Origin: Alteraquisediminimonas sediminicola
GTDB lineage: Bacteria; Pseudomonadota; Alphaproteobacteria; Sphingomonadales; Sphingomonadaceae
Assembly: GCF_019740335.1 (NCBI RefSeq)
Contig: NZ_JAHXZS010000005.1
Span: 62,001-126,000 of the forward strand
Direction of reading: 5' to 3'
DNA: 64,000 nt
A model generated the notes under the pieces. The model made no database searches. It had not been told where the DNA came from and was given only the letters and a program-made list of their open reading frames with translations. Numbering within the stretch: the first letter of the stretch is position 1; each line of letters begins with the position of its first letter. Made by a program: the position numbers and the translations under genes. This document shows, in pieces, positions 9,881 to 17,993 of the stretch.

Positions 9881-10344
9881 TGGCGAATATTGGCGAAACT
9901 GCCCCCGATGTAGCGATGACCACTATTGATGGCGGCAATTGGCGGCCATCGGATGCCAAGGGCCGCAAATTGGTCGTCTATTTCTACCCCAAGGACGACA
10001 CCCCCGGCTGCACGACCGAGGCCAAGGACTTTTCCGCATTGGCGGATGCGTATGCGGCGGCGGATGTGTTGGTCGTCGGCGTCTCCAAAGACCCACCCGC
10101 CAAACATGCGAAATTCGCGGCCAAGCATGAACTGAAAATCCAGCTCGTCTCCGATCTGGATGGATCGGTCTGCGAAGCATGGGGCACATGGATCGAAAAG
10201 TCGCTTTATGGTCGGCAATATATGGGCATCGACCGCGCCACCTTCCTGATCGACCGCGATGGCCGGATCAATCAGATCTGGCGCAAGGTGAAGGTCAAGG
10301 GCCATGCCGAGATCGTGCTGGAGGCTGCCAAGGCGCTTGGCTGA
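9880..10344 (+). CDS. bcp: Peroxiredoxin, BCP/PrxQ-like
   Basis: A 154-residue thiol peroxidase that reduces hydrogen and alkyl peroxides. The peroxidatic cysteine is C44 in KDDTPGCTTEAKDF. The resolving cysteine found five residues later in E. coli BCP is absent (residue 49 is Lys); the only other Cys is near residue 95 (GSVCEAW). It may be a one-Cys enzyme or use that distant Cys. The start is the ATG overlapping the glnE stop by one base; a frame reaching back to 9778 lies inside glnE and is rejected. A hairpin at 10365-10391 follows. Confidence 0.92.
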   Translation: MANIGETAPDVAMTTIDGGNWRPSDAKGRKLVVYFYPKDDTPGCTTEAKDFSALADAYAAADVLVVGVSKDPPAKHAKFAAKHELKIQLVSDLDGSVCEAWGTWIEKSLYGRQYMGIDRATFLIDRDGRINQIWRKVKVKGHAEIVLEAAKALG

Positions 10345-10713
10345 TCCGTCTCAACTGCCGCCAAATCCGTGCCGGTTTGCCCCGCACGGATGCGGCGCAG
10401 ACGAGAAACTGACACCCGTCACATATCCAAAAATCCTGTTTGAACAATGCGTCCGAAGGTCAAACCGGGCTGCGCAACCGTCTCCATTCAGCCTCGATTC
10501 AACGACTCAACGCATCGACGACCCGTTCTGTCCCGCGAATATGCACCAAGGCTTGCCCATCGTCCGGGATACAGACATGACGACACATCGTTTAATTCGA
10601 TCCGATTCGGTGTCGAAATAGACGGGCGCTTTAGAATGTTTCGACCCGGCACAAGGATTTCAGTCCATGCCTGCAATCGAACATTCGTTGGTGTCGCAAA
10701 ATAGGGTCGCCAT
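10345..10713. other. Gene-poor region between bcp and the second M23 gene
   Basis: A 369-bp stretch with no convincing gene. It starts with a hairpin (10365-10391) that may end the glnE-bcp transcript. A plus-strand frame of 85 codons crosses most of the rest but has no recognisable motif or ribosome site. The base composition is less GC-rich than the neighbouring genes, which suits a promoter and long leader for the M23 gene. I see no RNA gene in it. Confidence 0.5.
10365..10391 (+). terminator. Hairpin downstream of bcp, possible terminator
   Basis: A perfect 8-bp inverted repeat, ATCCGTGC (10365-10372) and GCACGGAT (10384-10391), with an 11-base loop, beginning 21 bases after the bcp stop. 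No run of T follows, so it may stabilise the 3' end or act with Rho instead of being a classical intrinsic terminator. Confidence 0.4.
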
Positions 10714-11457
10714 ATGATGAACTGCAACGGGATCAAGGCTGTGTCGTCTCGCCTGCGCCTTTGGGACCGCAAGCAGATGAACGTCGCTGCCCATATCGGT
10801 TTTGCCGCCCTTGCCACTTTGTGCGTCACGTCGATCAACCTCTCAACCGCCAACGCCGCCAGCGCGCCCGCCGCGAATGGTTTAGCCGTCGGCGGTCCGT
10901 TCGAAGCGATCACCGGTCGCGCCGATCCGGCGTTCAAGGCCTTGTTCCAATCATGGAAGAAGCTGGACCAGATCGAAACCGGCGTCATCGCCATTCCCTC
11001 GTCCAAGCCGGTCAAGTCGATGGTCCTGACCTCCAGCTTTGGCGTGCGGGCCGACCCGTTCAAGGGTGGCCGCGCCATGCATGCCGGCCTTGATATTTCC
11101 GGCCCGATCGGCACCCCGATCTATGCCACCGCCGATGGCATTGTTGGCCGCGCCCAATGGGCCAATGGCTATGGCAATCTTGTCGAGCTTGAACACGGCA
11201 AGGGCATCCAGACCCGTTTCGGCCATTTGTCGAAAATTCTGGTGCAGCCAATGACCCGCGTCAAGCGCGGCGATCTGATTGCGCTGATGGGTTCGACCGG
11301 CCGTTCCACCGGTAGCCATCTCCATTATGAAGTGCGCATCGACGGCCGCGCCGTGAACCCGTTACCGTTTCTTCAATCTACTGATTATTTGATGAATATT
11401 CAGGCACATGCAGCCGATTCGGTACCCGGCGTAGCCCTTGGCGGTCCGAAGCGTTAA
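10714..11457 (+). CDS. M23 family (LytM-type) metallopeptidase, secreted
   Basis: A second peptidoglycan-type metallopeptidase, 247 residues. The export signal is the hydrophobic segment AAHIGFAALATLCVTSI ending near ANA-A (about residues 25-49); the Met at 10777 would give a more standard signal peptide and is an alternative start. The LytM domain has H123 and D127 (AMHAGLD), FGHLS, and H202/H204 in GSHLHYEV, so all zinc and catalytic positions are kept. It stands alone, followed by a strong terminator at 11503. It differs from the M23 gene at 3586 by having the LytM domain more centrally placed and a short C-terminal tail. Confidence 0.9.
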   Translation: MMNCNGIKAVSSRLRLWDRKQMNVAAHIGFAALATLCVTSINLSTANAASAPAANGLAVGGPFEAITGRADPAFKALFQSWKKLDQIETGVIAIPSSKPVKSMVLTSSFGVRADPFKGGRAMHAGLDISGPIGTPIYATADGIVGRAQWANGYGNLVELEHGKGIQTRFGHLSKILVQPMTRVKRGDLIALMGSTGRSTGSHLHYEVRIDGRAVNPLPFLQSTDYLMNIQAHAADSVPGVALGGPKR

Positions 11458-11502
11458 TTCATCTCCCCGTCTGATCAACATCTCGGATCAACACGCCTGA
11501 TA

Positions 11503-11537
11503 CCCCGTTACTGGTCCTCGCCAGCGGCGGGTTTTTT
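11503..11537 (+). terminator. Rho-independent terminator after the second M23 gene
   Basis: CCCG and CTGG on the left pair with CCAG and CGGG on the right (11504-11531), followed at once by six T (11532-11537). It lies 46 bases after the stop codon and separates the peptidase from sppA. Confidence 0.8.
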
Positions 11538-11687
11538 ATTGCCCGCTATTGCCTGACGCATTTGGCCAATCTTTGGCCCCTATTCGCCAACAGGCTGAAC
11601 ATAATCGACGATACAAGCCCAGCGGGTGTTTACCTCGGCGCATGACCGGGTTAGCACCGGAGTGAACCAGTTCGAGGAGGAGTAATA

Positions 11688-13601
11688 GTGACCATCGTGC
11701 GATGGATTTGGCGTATCTTGATGGGTATCAAGAATCTGCTCGTATTGCTGTTCCTCTTATTGTTCTTTGGCCTGTTGTACGCGGTGCTGAGTTCAACCCC
11801 GACCCCCGCCATCCCATCCGAGGGTGCGCTGGTTCTCGATCTTGACGGCACCATCGTCGAACAGCCGAGCGGCACCAGCCCCGCCGCCTTGCTAAATGGT
11901 GATGCGGGTCGTCTGTCCCATGAAATCCGCTTGCGCGACGTCGTCCATGCATTGACGACCGCCGCGACCGATAAACGGGTCAAGGCGGTTGCCCTCGACC
12001 TTGATGGCTTTCTCGGTGCACAGCCCGCGGCCCTGTCGGAAATCACGACCGCGCTTGATCGCGTCAGGCAACAAGGCAAGCCGGTCATCGCCTTTGCCAC
12101 CGCCTATTCCGACGACAGCTACCGCCTCGCGGCCCATGCGACCGAGGCATGGCTTGATCCATTAGGCGCGGTGGTCATCACCGGGCCGGGCGGGCAGCAA
12201 CTTTATTATCGCGGCCTGATGGACAAATTGGGGATCGAAGCCCGCGTCTATCGGGTCGGCACCTATAAGGCCGCGGTCGAGCCTTATACCCGCAACGATC
12301 CATCGCCAGAGGCGCGCGCAGCCGCACAGGCATTAGCGAATGGCCTGTGGCAAGACTGGCAGAATGATGTGCGCGAAGGACGTCCAAAGGCGCGCGCCAC
12401 CACCTATGTCGCTGAGATGGCCGCAGCGCTGCGCGCGCGTGGTGGCGACCTTGCCAGCCTCGCGCAGCGTTATGCGCTGGTCGATCATATTGGCGACCGC
12501 ACCGCATGGAACCAGCGCATGATCGCGTTAGTCGGCGCGACAAATAGCGGGCATGCAGATCAGTCCCAGCCCCCGTTCAAGGCCATTCCCCTTGATAATT
12601 GGGTCGCCGCGCACAAGGAAAGCCACGACCATGGCGACATCGGCGTAGTCACGGTTTCCGGGCCGATCATCGATGGCGAGGCCGGTCCCGGCAGCGCGGC
12701 GGGCGACACCATCGCCGCCTTGATCCGCGAGGCCATCGCCAAAGGCAGAATCAAGGCGCTGGTCGTCCGTATCGACAGCCCCGGCGGCTCGGTCCTCGCC
12801 TCCGAACAAATTCGCCGCGCTTTGGCCGAAGCCAAGGCCCGCAACATCCCGGTCATCGCGTCGATGGGCGGCGTGGCGGCATCGGGCGGCTATTGGGTCG
12901 CGACCGCCGCCGATCAGATCATCGCCGATCCGGGGACGATCACCGGCTCCATCGGCGTATTCGGCATCTTCCCCACCTTTGAAGGGGCGATGAACAAGCT
13001 CGGCCTCCATGCAGATGGGGTGAAAACCACACCGTTCAGCGGTGAACCCGATCTCTATCATGGCCCGTCCAATGATATGAGCACGATCATCCAATCGGGG
13101 GTCGAAGACATTTATCGCCGCTTTATCGGACTGGTGGCCAAGTCACGCCACATGACGCCCGCCCGTGTCGACCAAATAGCGCAGGGCCGGGTCTGGTCCG
13201 GCAGTAATGCGCGACAATTGGGACTGGTCGATCATTTCGGCACGCTGGACGATGCCATTTTGGCTGCGGCAAAGGCGGCCAAGCTCGACCCGGCATCGGC
13301 GAAGCTCAATTTCCTTGAACCGCAGCGGTCATGGCTCGATGAACTGGCCAGTGCCGGTTTTGCCGATGTGCGACAGGTGCAGGCGGGGCCACGCGCCGGA
13401 TCAGCCGATATCTGGACCCGGATCGCGGGGCGACCGTCCTTGTTGCTGGCGCGCGCCGCTTATGATGCCCGGTTCATTATCAACGGTCCCGCCATGCAGG
13501 TCCGCTGCCTTGAGTGCGACATGGCCGTAACGCCCGCATCGCCATGGACACGGGATAGAAGCGCCGACGGTCTCGCCGCCCTCTTGTTTCGGACTCTCTG
13601 A
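11688..13601 (+). CDS. sppA: Signal peptide peptidase SppA, 67-kDa type
   Basis: A 637-residue membrane-anchored serine protease that cleaves remnant signal peptides at the periplasmic face. A single membrane segment (about residues 14-35, NLLVLLFLLLFFGLLYAVL) is followed by two ClpP-like domains. The general base is K194 (VGTYKAAVEPYTR) and the nucleophile S399 (GGVAASGGYW), matching the Lys/Ser dyad of the long form. A GTG start at 11688 is supported by a strong Shine-Dalgarno GAGGAGG nine bases upstream. The TGA overlaps the next ATG by one base (TGATG), coupling it to the acetyltransferase. Confidence 0.95.
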   Translation: MTIVRWIWRILMGIKNLLVLLFLLLFFGLLYAVLSSTPTPAIPSEGALVLDLDGTIVEQPSGTSPAALLNGDAGRLSHEIRLRDVVHALTTAATDKRVKAVALDLDGFLGAQPAALSEITTALDRVRQQGKPVIAFATAYSDDSYRLAAHATEAWLDPLGAVVITGPGGQQLYYRGLMDKLGIEARVYRVGTYKAAVEPYTRNDPSPEARAAAQALANGLWQDWQNDVREGRPKARATTYVAEMAAALRARGGDLASLAQRYALVDHIGDRTAWNQRMIALVGATNSGHADQSQPPFKAIPLDNWVAAHKESHDHGDIGVVTVSGPIIDGEAGPGSAAGDTIAALIREAIAKGRIKALVVRIDSPGGSVLASEQIRRALAEAKARNIPVIASMGGVAASGGYWVATAADQIIADPGTITGSIGVFGIFPTFEGAMNKLGLHADGVKTTPFSGEPDLYHGPSNDMSTIIQSGVEDIYRRFIGLVAKSRHMTPARVDQIAQGRVWSGSNARQLGLVDHFGTLDDAILAAAKAAKLDPASAKLNFLEPQRSWLDELASAGFADVRQVQAGPRAGSADIWTRIAGRPSLLLARAAYDARFIINGPAMQVRCLECDMAVTPASPWTRDRSADGLAALLFRTL

Positions 13602-14164
13602 TGCTCCAGTTGCGCGCCGCGACCCCCGATGATGCCGAAGACATTGCAGGCATTTATGCCCCTTATGTCGTCACCTCCGCCGTCACGTTCGAAACTACCC
13701 CGCCGACCACCAAAGAGATGCGCAAACGGATCGCCGATGGGCTGGAATTATATCCATGGATCGTCATTTGCGACGATGAAGTGCCGGATGTCGTGCTTGG
13801 CTTTGCCTATGCCACCGCGTTTCGGCCCCGCCCGGCCTATCGCTTCACCGTGTCGACAGCGGTCTATATCGCCGGTCAATCGCATCGTCAGGGATTGGGG
13901 CATATCCTGTATGAATGCCTGCTCGAAACGCTGCATGAACAAGGGTTCGTCAACGCCATCGCCGCCATTCCCCTGCCCAATGAAATCGGGATCGACCTCC
14001 ATGAATCCGTCGGTTTTCAGCGGGCGGGCGTCTATCGACAGGTCGGGTTCAAATTCGGCGAATGGCATGATGTCGGCCTGTGGCAAAAAACGCTCGCCTC
14101 CGCCGCCGATGTGCCGGAAGAACCAAAGCCCTTCCCGCAAGTGGGCGTGATCAACAATAGGTAA
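13601..14164 (+). CDS. GNAT N-acetyltransferase, phosphinothricin-acetyltransferase-like
   Basis: A 187-residue GNAT enzyme of the Pat/YncA branch. Features are RAATPDDAEDIAGIYAPYV at the start, the core strand PAYRFTVSTAVYI, and the acetyl-CoA loop HRQGLGHILYE (about 96-106). NEIGIDLHESVGFQRAG and WHDVGLWQKTL close the domain. Known relatives acetylate phosphinothricin, methionine sulfone or small amines; the substrate here is unknown. The last ~20 residues (EEPKPFPQVGV...) extend past the fold. Translation is coupled to sppA by a one-base overlap. Confidence 0.88.
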   Translation: MLQLRAATPDDAEDIAGIYAPYVVTSAVTFETTPPTTKEMRKRIADGLELYPWIVICDDEVPDVVLGFAYATAFRPRPAYRFTVSTAVYIAGQSHRQGLGHILYECLLETLHEQGFVNAIAAIPLPNEIGIDLHESVGFQRAGVYRQVGFKFGEWHDVGLWQKTLASAADVPEEPKPFPQVGVINNR

Positions 14165-14184
14165 GCATTGGTCCCCGGTGTCGC

Positions 14185-15288
14185 ATGATGTACATATCGG
14201 CAATGGCAGGCAGGGATCATCGCAAGACCGGACGGGGCGCGACGGGGAACGCCGTATCGGGCCGGTTCGACCTGCCGGCACGCCATGATGAGGGCGATTG
14301 GCTCGATGCCCGCGATCTGATCGATGGCGAAGCGGCAGCGCCGCGCACCGAGGTCACGGTCGAACATCCGCGCACGATCATCGCCCGCAACCAATCGCCC
14401 GACATCCCGTTTGATCGCTCGATCAATCCTTATCGTGGCTGCGAACATGGCTGCGTCTATTGCTATGCCCGGCCCAGCCATACCTATCTCGATCTATCGC
14501 CCGGCCTCGATTTCGAGACCCGCCTGTTCGCCAAGCCCGACGCTGCGATATTGCTGCGGAAAGAACTGGCGAAACCGGGCTATCAGGTCCGCCCCATCGC
14601 CTTTGGCACCAATACCGATCCCTATCAGCCGATCGAACGCGACTGGCGCATCACCCGCGACTGTCTGGAGGTGCTGGCCGCTTGTCGCCACCCGGTCACC
14701 ATCACCACCAAATCCGACCGCATCCTCCGCGACCTTGATCTGCTCGGTGACATGGCGGCGGCCAATCTTGCGGCAGTGGCGATTTCCGTCACCACGCTCG
14801 ACCCCAAGATCGCCCAGACGCTGGAACCCCGCGCCCCGCGCCCAGATAAGAGACTGGCCGCGATCCGGGCGTTGAGCGATGCGGGCGTACCGGTATTCGC
14901 CTCGATTTCCCCAATCATTCCGGGGATCACCGATCATGAGATCGAGGCCATCCTTGCCGCCGTCGCCAAGGCCGGGGCCAAGGGCAGTTTTTACATCCCG
15001 ATCCGCCTGCCGCTGGAAGTGAGCGGCATTTTTCAGGACTGGCTCGATGTGCATTACCCCGATCGCGCCAGCAAGGTGATGGCGATCATCCGGTCATTGC
15101 GCGACGGGCAGGACAATGATTCGCGCTTTTTCGGGCGGATGCAGGGCAGCGGCGTCTGGGCCGATCTGATCCGCACCCGATTCCGCATCGCCAGTCGCCA
15201 GCACGGGCTGGACCTTCACGACATCAAGCTTGATTGCAGCCAGTTCACTGCGCCCCGTCCGGACAGTCCCCAACTCAGCCTGTTCTGA
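14185..15288 (+). CDS. PA0069-family radical SAM protein
   Basis: A 367-residue radical SAM protein. The cluster ligands are C86, C90 and C93 in RGCEHGCVYCYARPSH (CX3CX2C). INPYRGCEHGC and the GTNTDPYQPIE segment mark the family named after PA0069 / Rv2578c, distantly related to spore photoproduct lyase. No reaction is established. The N-terminal ~65 residues are basic and poorly conserved; Met2 or Met7 could equally be the start, since no strong ribosome site precedes 14185. It lies 20 bases after the acetyltransferase and overlaps the convergent LysR gene by 14 bases (15275-15288). Confidence 0.86.
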   Translation: MMYISAMAGRDHRKTGRGATGNAVSGRFDLPARHDEGDWLDARDLIDGEAAAPRTEVTVEHPRTIIARNQSPDIPFDRSINPYRGCEHGCVYCYARPSHTYLDLSPGLDFETRLFAKPDAAILLRKELAKPGYQVRPIAFGTNTDPYQPIERDWRITRDCLEVLAACRHPVTITTKSDRILRDLDLLGDMAAANLAAVAISVTTLDPKIAQTLEPRAPRPDKRLAAIRALSDAGVPVFASISPIIPGITDHEIEAILAAVAKAGAKGSFYIPIRLPLEVSGIFQDWLDVHYPDRASKVMAIIRSLRDGQDNDSRFFGRMQGSGVWADLIRTRFRIASRQHGLDLHDIKLDCSQFTAPRPDSPQLSLF

Positions 15289-16168
15289 TCTGGTCCTGCA
15301 ACGCCTGCACCCGGTGGCGCAACCATTGGGCAACCGCGCGGACACGCGACAGATTGGCAAGGTCGCTATGCGTCACAAGCCAAAAATCGCGCGTCAGTTC
15401 GACATGGTCGGGCAGGATGCGGACCAACCCCGGATCGCGGTCACCGATGAAATCAGGCAACACGCCAATCCCCGCGCCATGGCTGATCATCTGGTGCTGG
15501 ACGTTGATGCTCGTACTGCGCAGCACGGCCTCCAGCCCGGTCAGCACCTCGCCCAGATAATCCAGTTCCGGCGCATAGATCAGTTCGGGAATATAGCCGA
15601 CCAGCACATGGCGACGCAGATCGGCAGGACGGCGCGGCGTGCCTTGCGCGGCGAGATAGGACCGCGCCGCATACAGATGCAGGCGATAATCGCCGAGCAA
15701 TTGCACCACCAGCCGCCCGCGCTGGGGCCGGGCCAGCATCACCGCCATATCCGCCTCGCGCTTGGACGGGTTGAGAAAGCCGGATGCCGTGATGAGGTCG
15801 AGCCGGATGCGCGGATTGGATTGGTGAAATTCGCGCATCGCCGGGGCCAGCACCCATGTCCCGAAGCCCTCCGCCACCGACAGGCGGACCTGCCCGGCAA
15901 GGCTTTGGGATTCGCCCGTCACCTGCGCCACGGCGGACAGGGCCGCGCTTTCGACCGCTTCTGCATGGCGAAACAGCGCATGGCCGGATTCCGTAAGCCG
16001 CCGCGCACCGCCTGCCTGTTCGAACAGATTCGCGCCCAACGCCTCGCCCAATCGGGTCAGCCGCCGACCAACAGTGGTCGCATCCAGTTCCAATTGACGG
16101 GCAGCATCGGCCAAGGTTCGCGACCGCGCCACGCCAAGGAAAATACGCATATCGTCCCAATCGAACAT
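15275..16168 (-). CDS. LysR-family transcriptional regulator
   Basis: A 297-residue LysR regulator. The winged helix-turn-helix occupies about residues 1-60 (MFDWDDMRIFLGVARSRTL, then DAARQLELDATTVGRRLTRL), followed by the linker helix and a periplasmic-binding-like effector domain. It is transcribed away from the aldehyde dehydrogenase and valine genes, the classic layout for a LysR activator of its neighbour. Regulation of valine catabolism is therefore the likely role; the effector is unknown. A TGCAA palindrome just upstream (16183-16196) is a candidate operator. Confidence 0.92.
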   Translation of the reverse strand: MFDWDDMRIFLGVARSRTLADAARQLELDATTVGRRLTRLGEALGANLFEQAGGARRLTESGHALFRHAEAVESAALSAVAQVTGESQSLAGQVRLSVAEGFGTWVLAPAMREFHQSNPRIRLDLITASGFLNPSKREADMAVMLARPQRGRLVVQLLGDYRLHLYAARSYLAAQGTPRRPADLRRHVLVGYIPELIYAPELDYLGEVLTGLEAVLRSTSINVQHQMISHGAGIGVLPDFIGDRDPGLVRILPDHVELTRDFWLVTHSDLANLSRVRAVAQWLRHRVQALQDQIRTG

Positions 16169-16182
16169 CCCACCCCCTCATG

Positions 16183-16196
16183 CTGCAATTTTGCAG
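16183..16196. promoter_or_regulatory. Candidate LysR operator
   Basis: CTGCAA and TTGCAG form an inverted repeat around a TT centre, lying 15-28 bases upstream of the lysR start. It resembles the T-N(10-11)-A half-site spacing bound by LysR regulators. It is probably an autoregulatory site within the 255-bp region between lysR and the aldehyde dehydrogenase gene; binding is inferred. Confidence 0.45.
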
Positions 16197-16423
16197 TCTA
16201 TCGATGCGGAGATGCACTCTTGCGGGCATTTTCACAATAGGCCATAGGGCGCCGTCACCGAGACGTCGATTCTGGCGTCTCATTTGTTGCATGCCCAAGT
16301 GCCGAGCGCCGAACTTCGCCGCATTGCCGTGGCGATCCCTTCTGGAAGCGGCTAGAAAGCATGTGAAACGAGTCGTCAGGCCGCAGCAATCGGCAGGACG
16401 CAGCATCAGGAGCGGATTTCATC

Positions 16424-17854
16424 ATGGCACAGCCAGCTTCCATCCCATCAGCAGACGAACGTCCCGATTACGCTGAAATCGCCGCCTTGGTTGCGCGCTC
16501 ACGCGCTGCACAGGAAAAGATCGCCAATTATACGCAAGCACAGGTCGATGAACTGATCCGTGGCATGGTCTGGGCCGTGGCCAAGGAAGATGTCGCCGAA
16601 ATGATCGCCCAGCACACGGTCGATGAAAGCCAGCTCGGCAATTACGACGGCAAATATCTCAAGATTTTCCGCAAGACCCGTGCGGCCCTGCTCGACATCA
16701 TCAACGACAAGTCGGTTGGCGTGATCGAAGAAGATGCCGAACGCAACATCATCAAGATCGCCAAGCCGGTCGGCGTGATCGGCGCCTTGTCGCCATCGAC
16801 CAACCCGGAAGCAACCCCGGTGATCAAGGGTATTTCGGCGGTGAAGGGTCGCAACTCGATCATCATCGCGCCGCACCCGCGTTGCAAGCTGACCAACAAG
16901 CTGATCTGCGACCTGATGCGCGAAGCGCTGGTCAAGCTCGGCGCGCCTGCCGATCTCGTGATCAGCATCGACAGCCCATCGGTTGAAAAGACCAACGAAC
17001 TGATGCGCCAGTGCGACCGCGTGCTCGCCACTGGCGGCAGCGCGATGGTGACCGCCGCCTATTCGTCGGGCACCCCGGCGCTTGGCGTTGGCGTCGGTAA
17101 TGCCGTCATCACCGTTGACGATACCGCCGACCTTGACGATGCCGCTGAAAAGATCCGCATCTCCAAGACCCTCGATCTCGCGGCCAGCTGCTCTTCGGAC
17201 AACAGCGTCGTCCTGTTTGATGCGATCTATGATGACATGCTGGCCAAGCTGGAACATCAAGGCGGCTATGTCGTCACCCCGGAAGAAAAGGTTCTGTTGC
17301 AGAACACCATCTGGGTAGATGGCCATCTCAATACCGCGATTGTTGCCCAGCCGCCGGAAAAGATCGCTGGCATGGCCGGCATCGGCCTGCCGGAAGGCAA
17401 GCGCTTCTTCATCGTACCGGAAACCGGCTTTGGCCCGGAATATCCGTTCTCGGGTGAAAAGCTGTCGGTCGTCATGGCGCTCTATCGCGTCAAGGACATC
17501 GATGAAGCGATTGCGCTCACCAACAACATCCAGTCCTATCAGGGCCAGGGCCATAGCTGCGGTATCTATTCCAACTCGGATGACAATATCCTGAAGCTGG
17601 CCAAGGCAACCAAGACCTCGCGCGTCATGGTCAACCAGCCGCAGGCACCGTCCAATTCGGGCAATTTGTGGAATGGCATGCGCCAGACCTTCTCGCTCGG
17701 TTGCGGTAGCTGGGGCGGCAATGGCACCAACAACAACATCACATGGCGCGACCTGATCAACGAAACCTGGGTCTCCAAGCCGCTGGCCGTCGCCAAGACG
17801 ATCCCGAGCGACGAAGAGCTGTTCGGGGACGTGATCGCCAAGCTGGCCAAGTGA
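16424..17854 (+). CDS. CoA-acylating aldehyde dehydrogenase (AdhE/SauS-like)
   Basis: A 476-residue NAD-dependent aldehyde dehydrogenase. The catalytic cysteine is C256 in AASCSSDNSVV, which corresponds to CASEQSVV of the AdhE aldehyde domain. The C-terminal CGSWGGNGTNNN (C427) also matches AdhE and sulfoacetaldehyde dehydrogenase SauS. This family makes an acyl-CoA from an aldehyde and CoA. It is not the usual methylmalonate-semialdehyde dehydrogenase MmsA, yet it sits between the LysR regulator and the four other valine genes, exactly where mmsA is expected. The inferred substrate is methylmalonate or malonate semialdehyde; sulfoacetaldehyde is a structural analogue. A strong terminator at 17885 means it can be transcribed separately. 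AGGAG precedes the ATG. Confidence 0.85.
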   Translation: MAQPASIPSADERPDYAEIAALVARSRAAQEKIANYTQAQVDELIRGMVWAVAKEDVAEMIAQHTVDESQLGNYDGKYLKIFRKTRAALLDIINDKSVGVIEEDAERNIIKIAKPVGVIGALSPSTNPEATPVIKGISAVKGRNSIIIAPHPRCKLTNKLICDLMREALVKLGAPADLVISIDSPSVEKTNELMRQCDRVLATGGSAMVTAAYSSGTPALGVGVGNAVITVDDTADLDDAAEKIRISKTLDLAASCSSDNSVVLFDAIYDDMLAKLEHQGGYVVTPEEKVLLQNTIWVDGHLNTAIVAQPPEKIAGMAGIGLPEGKRFFIVPETGFGPEYPFSGEKLSVVMALYRVKDIDEAIALTNNIQSYQGQGHSCGIYSNSDDNILKLAKATKTSRVMVNQPQAPSNSGNLWNGMRQTFSLGCGSWGGNGTNNNITWRDLINETWVSKPLAVAKTIPSDEELFGDVIAKLAK

Positions 17855-17884
17855 GCGCCTTGAACTTGACGATCCATAGGTAAA

Positions 17885-17933
17885 GCGCACAAACGCCCGT
17901 GACGGCTCGTCCGTTGCGGGCGTTTTTGTGCGC
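17885..17933 (+). terminator. Strong intrinsic terminator after the aldehyde dehydrogenase gene
   Basis: A long hairpin: GCGCACAAACGCCCG (17885-17899) pairs with CGGGCGTTTTTGTGCGC (17917-17933) with two extra bases, and contains an inner ACGG/CCGT step. Five T lie within the right arm directly after CGGGCG. It stands 30 bases after the stop codon and separates this gene from the acyl-CoA dehydrogenase. Confidence 0.85.
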
Positions 17934-17993
17934 GACACATGCAATACCAATGCATGAAGCTCAAATTGAGGACGATATGCGTCCAAGGGGGGA

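Noticed and set aside
10447-10704. 85-codon frame before the second M23 gene
   Set aside because: No Shine-Dalgarno, no family resemblance and poor codon pattern; treated as leader/intergenic DNA.
14255-14285. A GGTTCGA match suggesting a tRNA T-loop
   Set aside because: It is within the radical SAM coding sequence and no acceptor, D or anticodon stems can be formed around it.
16499-17986. Minus-strand frame of 495 codons opposite the aldehyde dehydrogenase
   Set aside because: Shadow of the real gene; it runs over a strong terminator and has no recognisable product.
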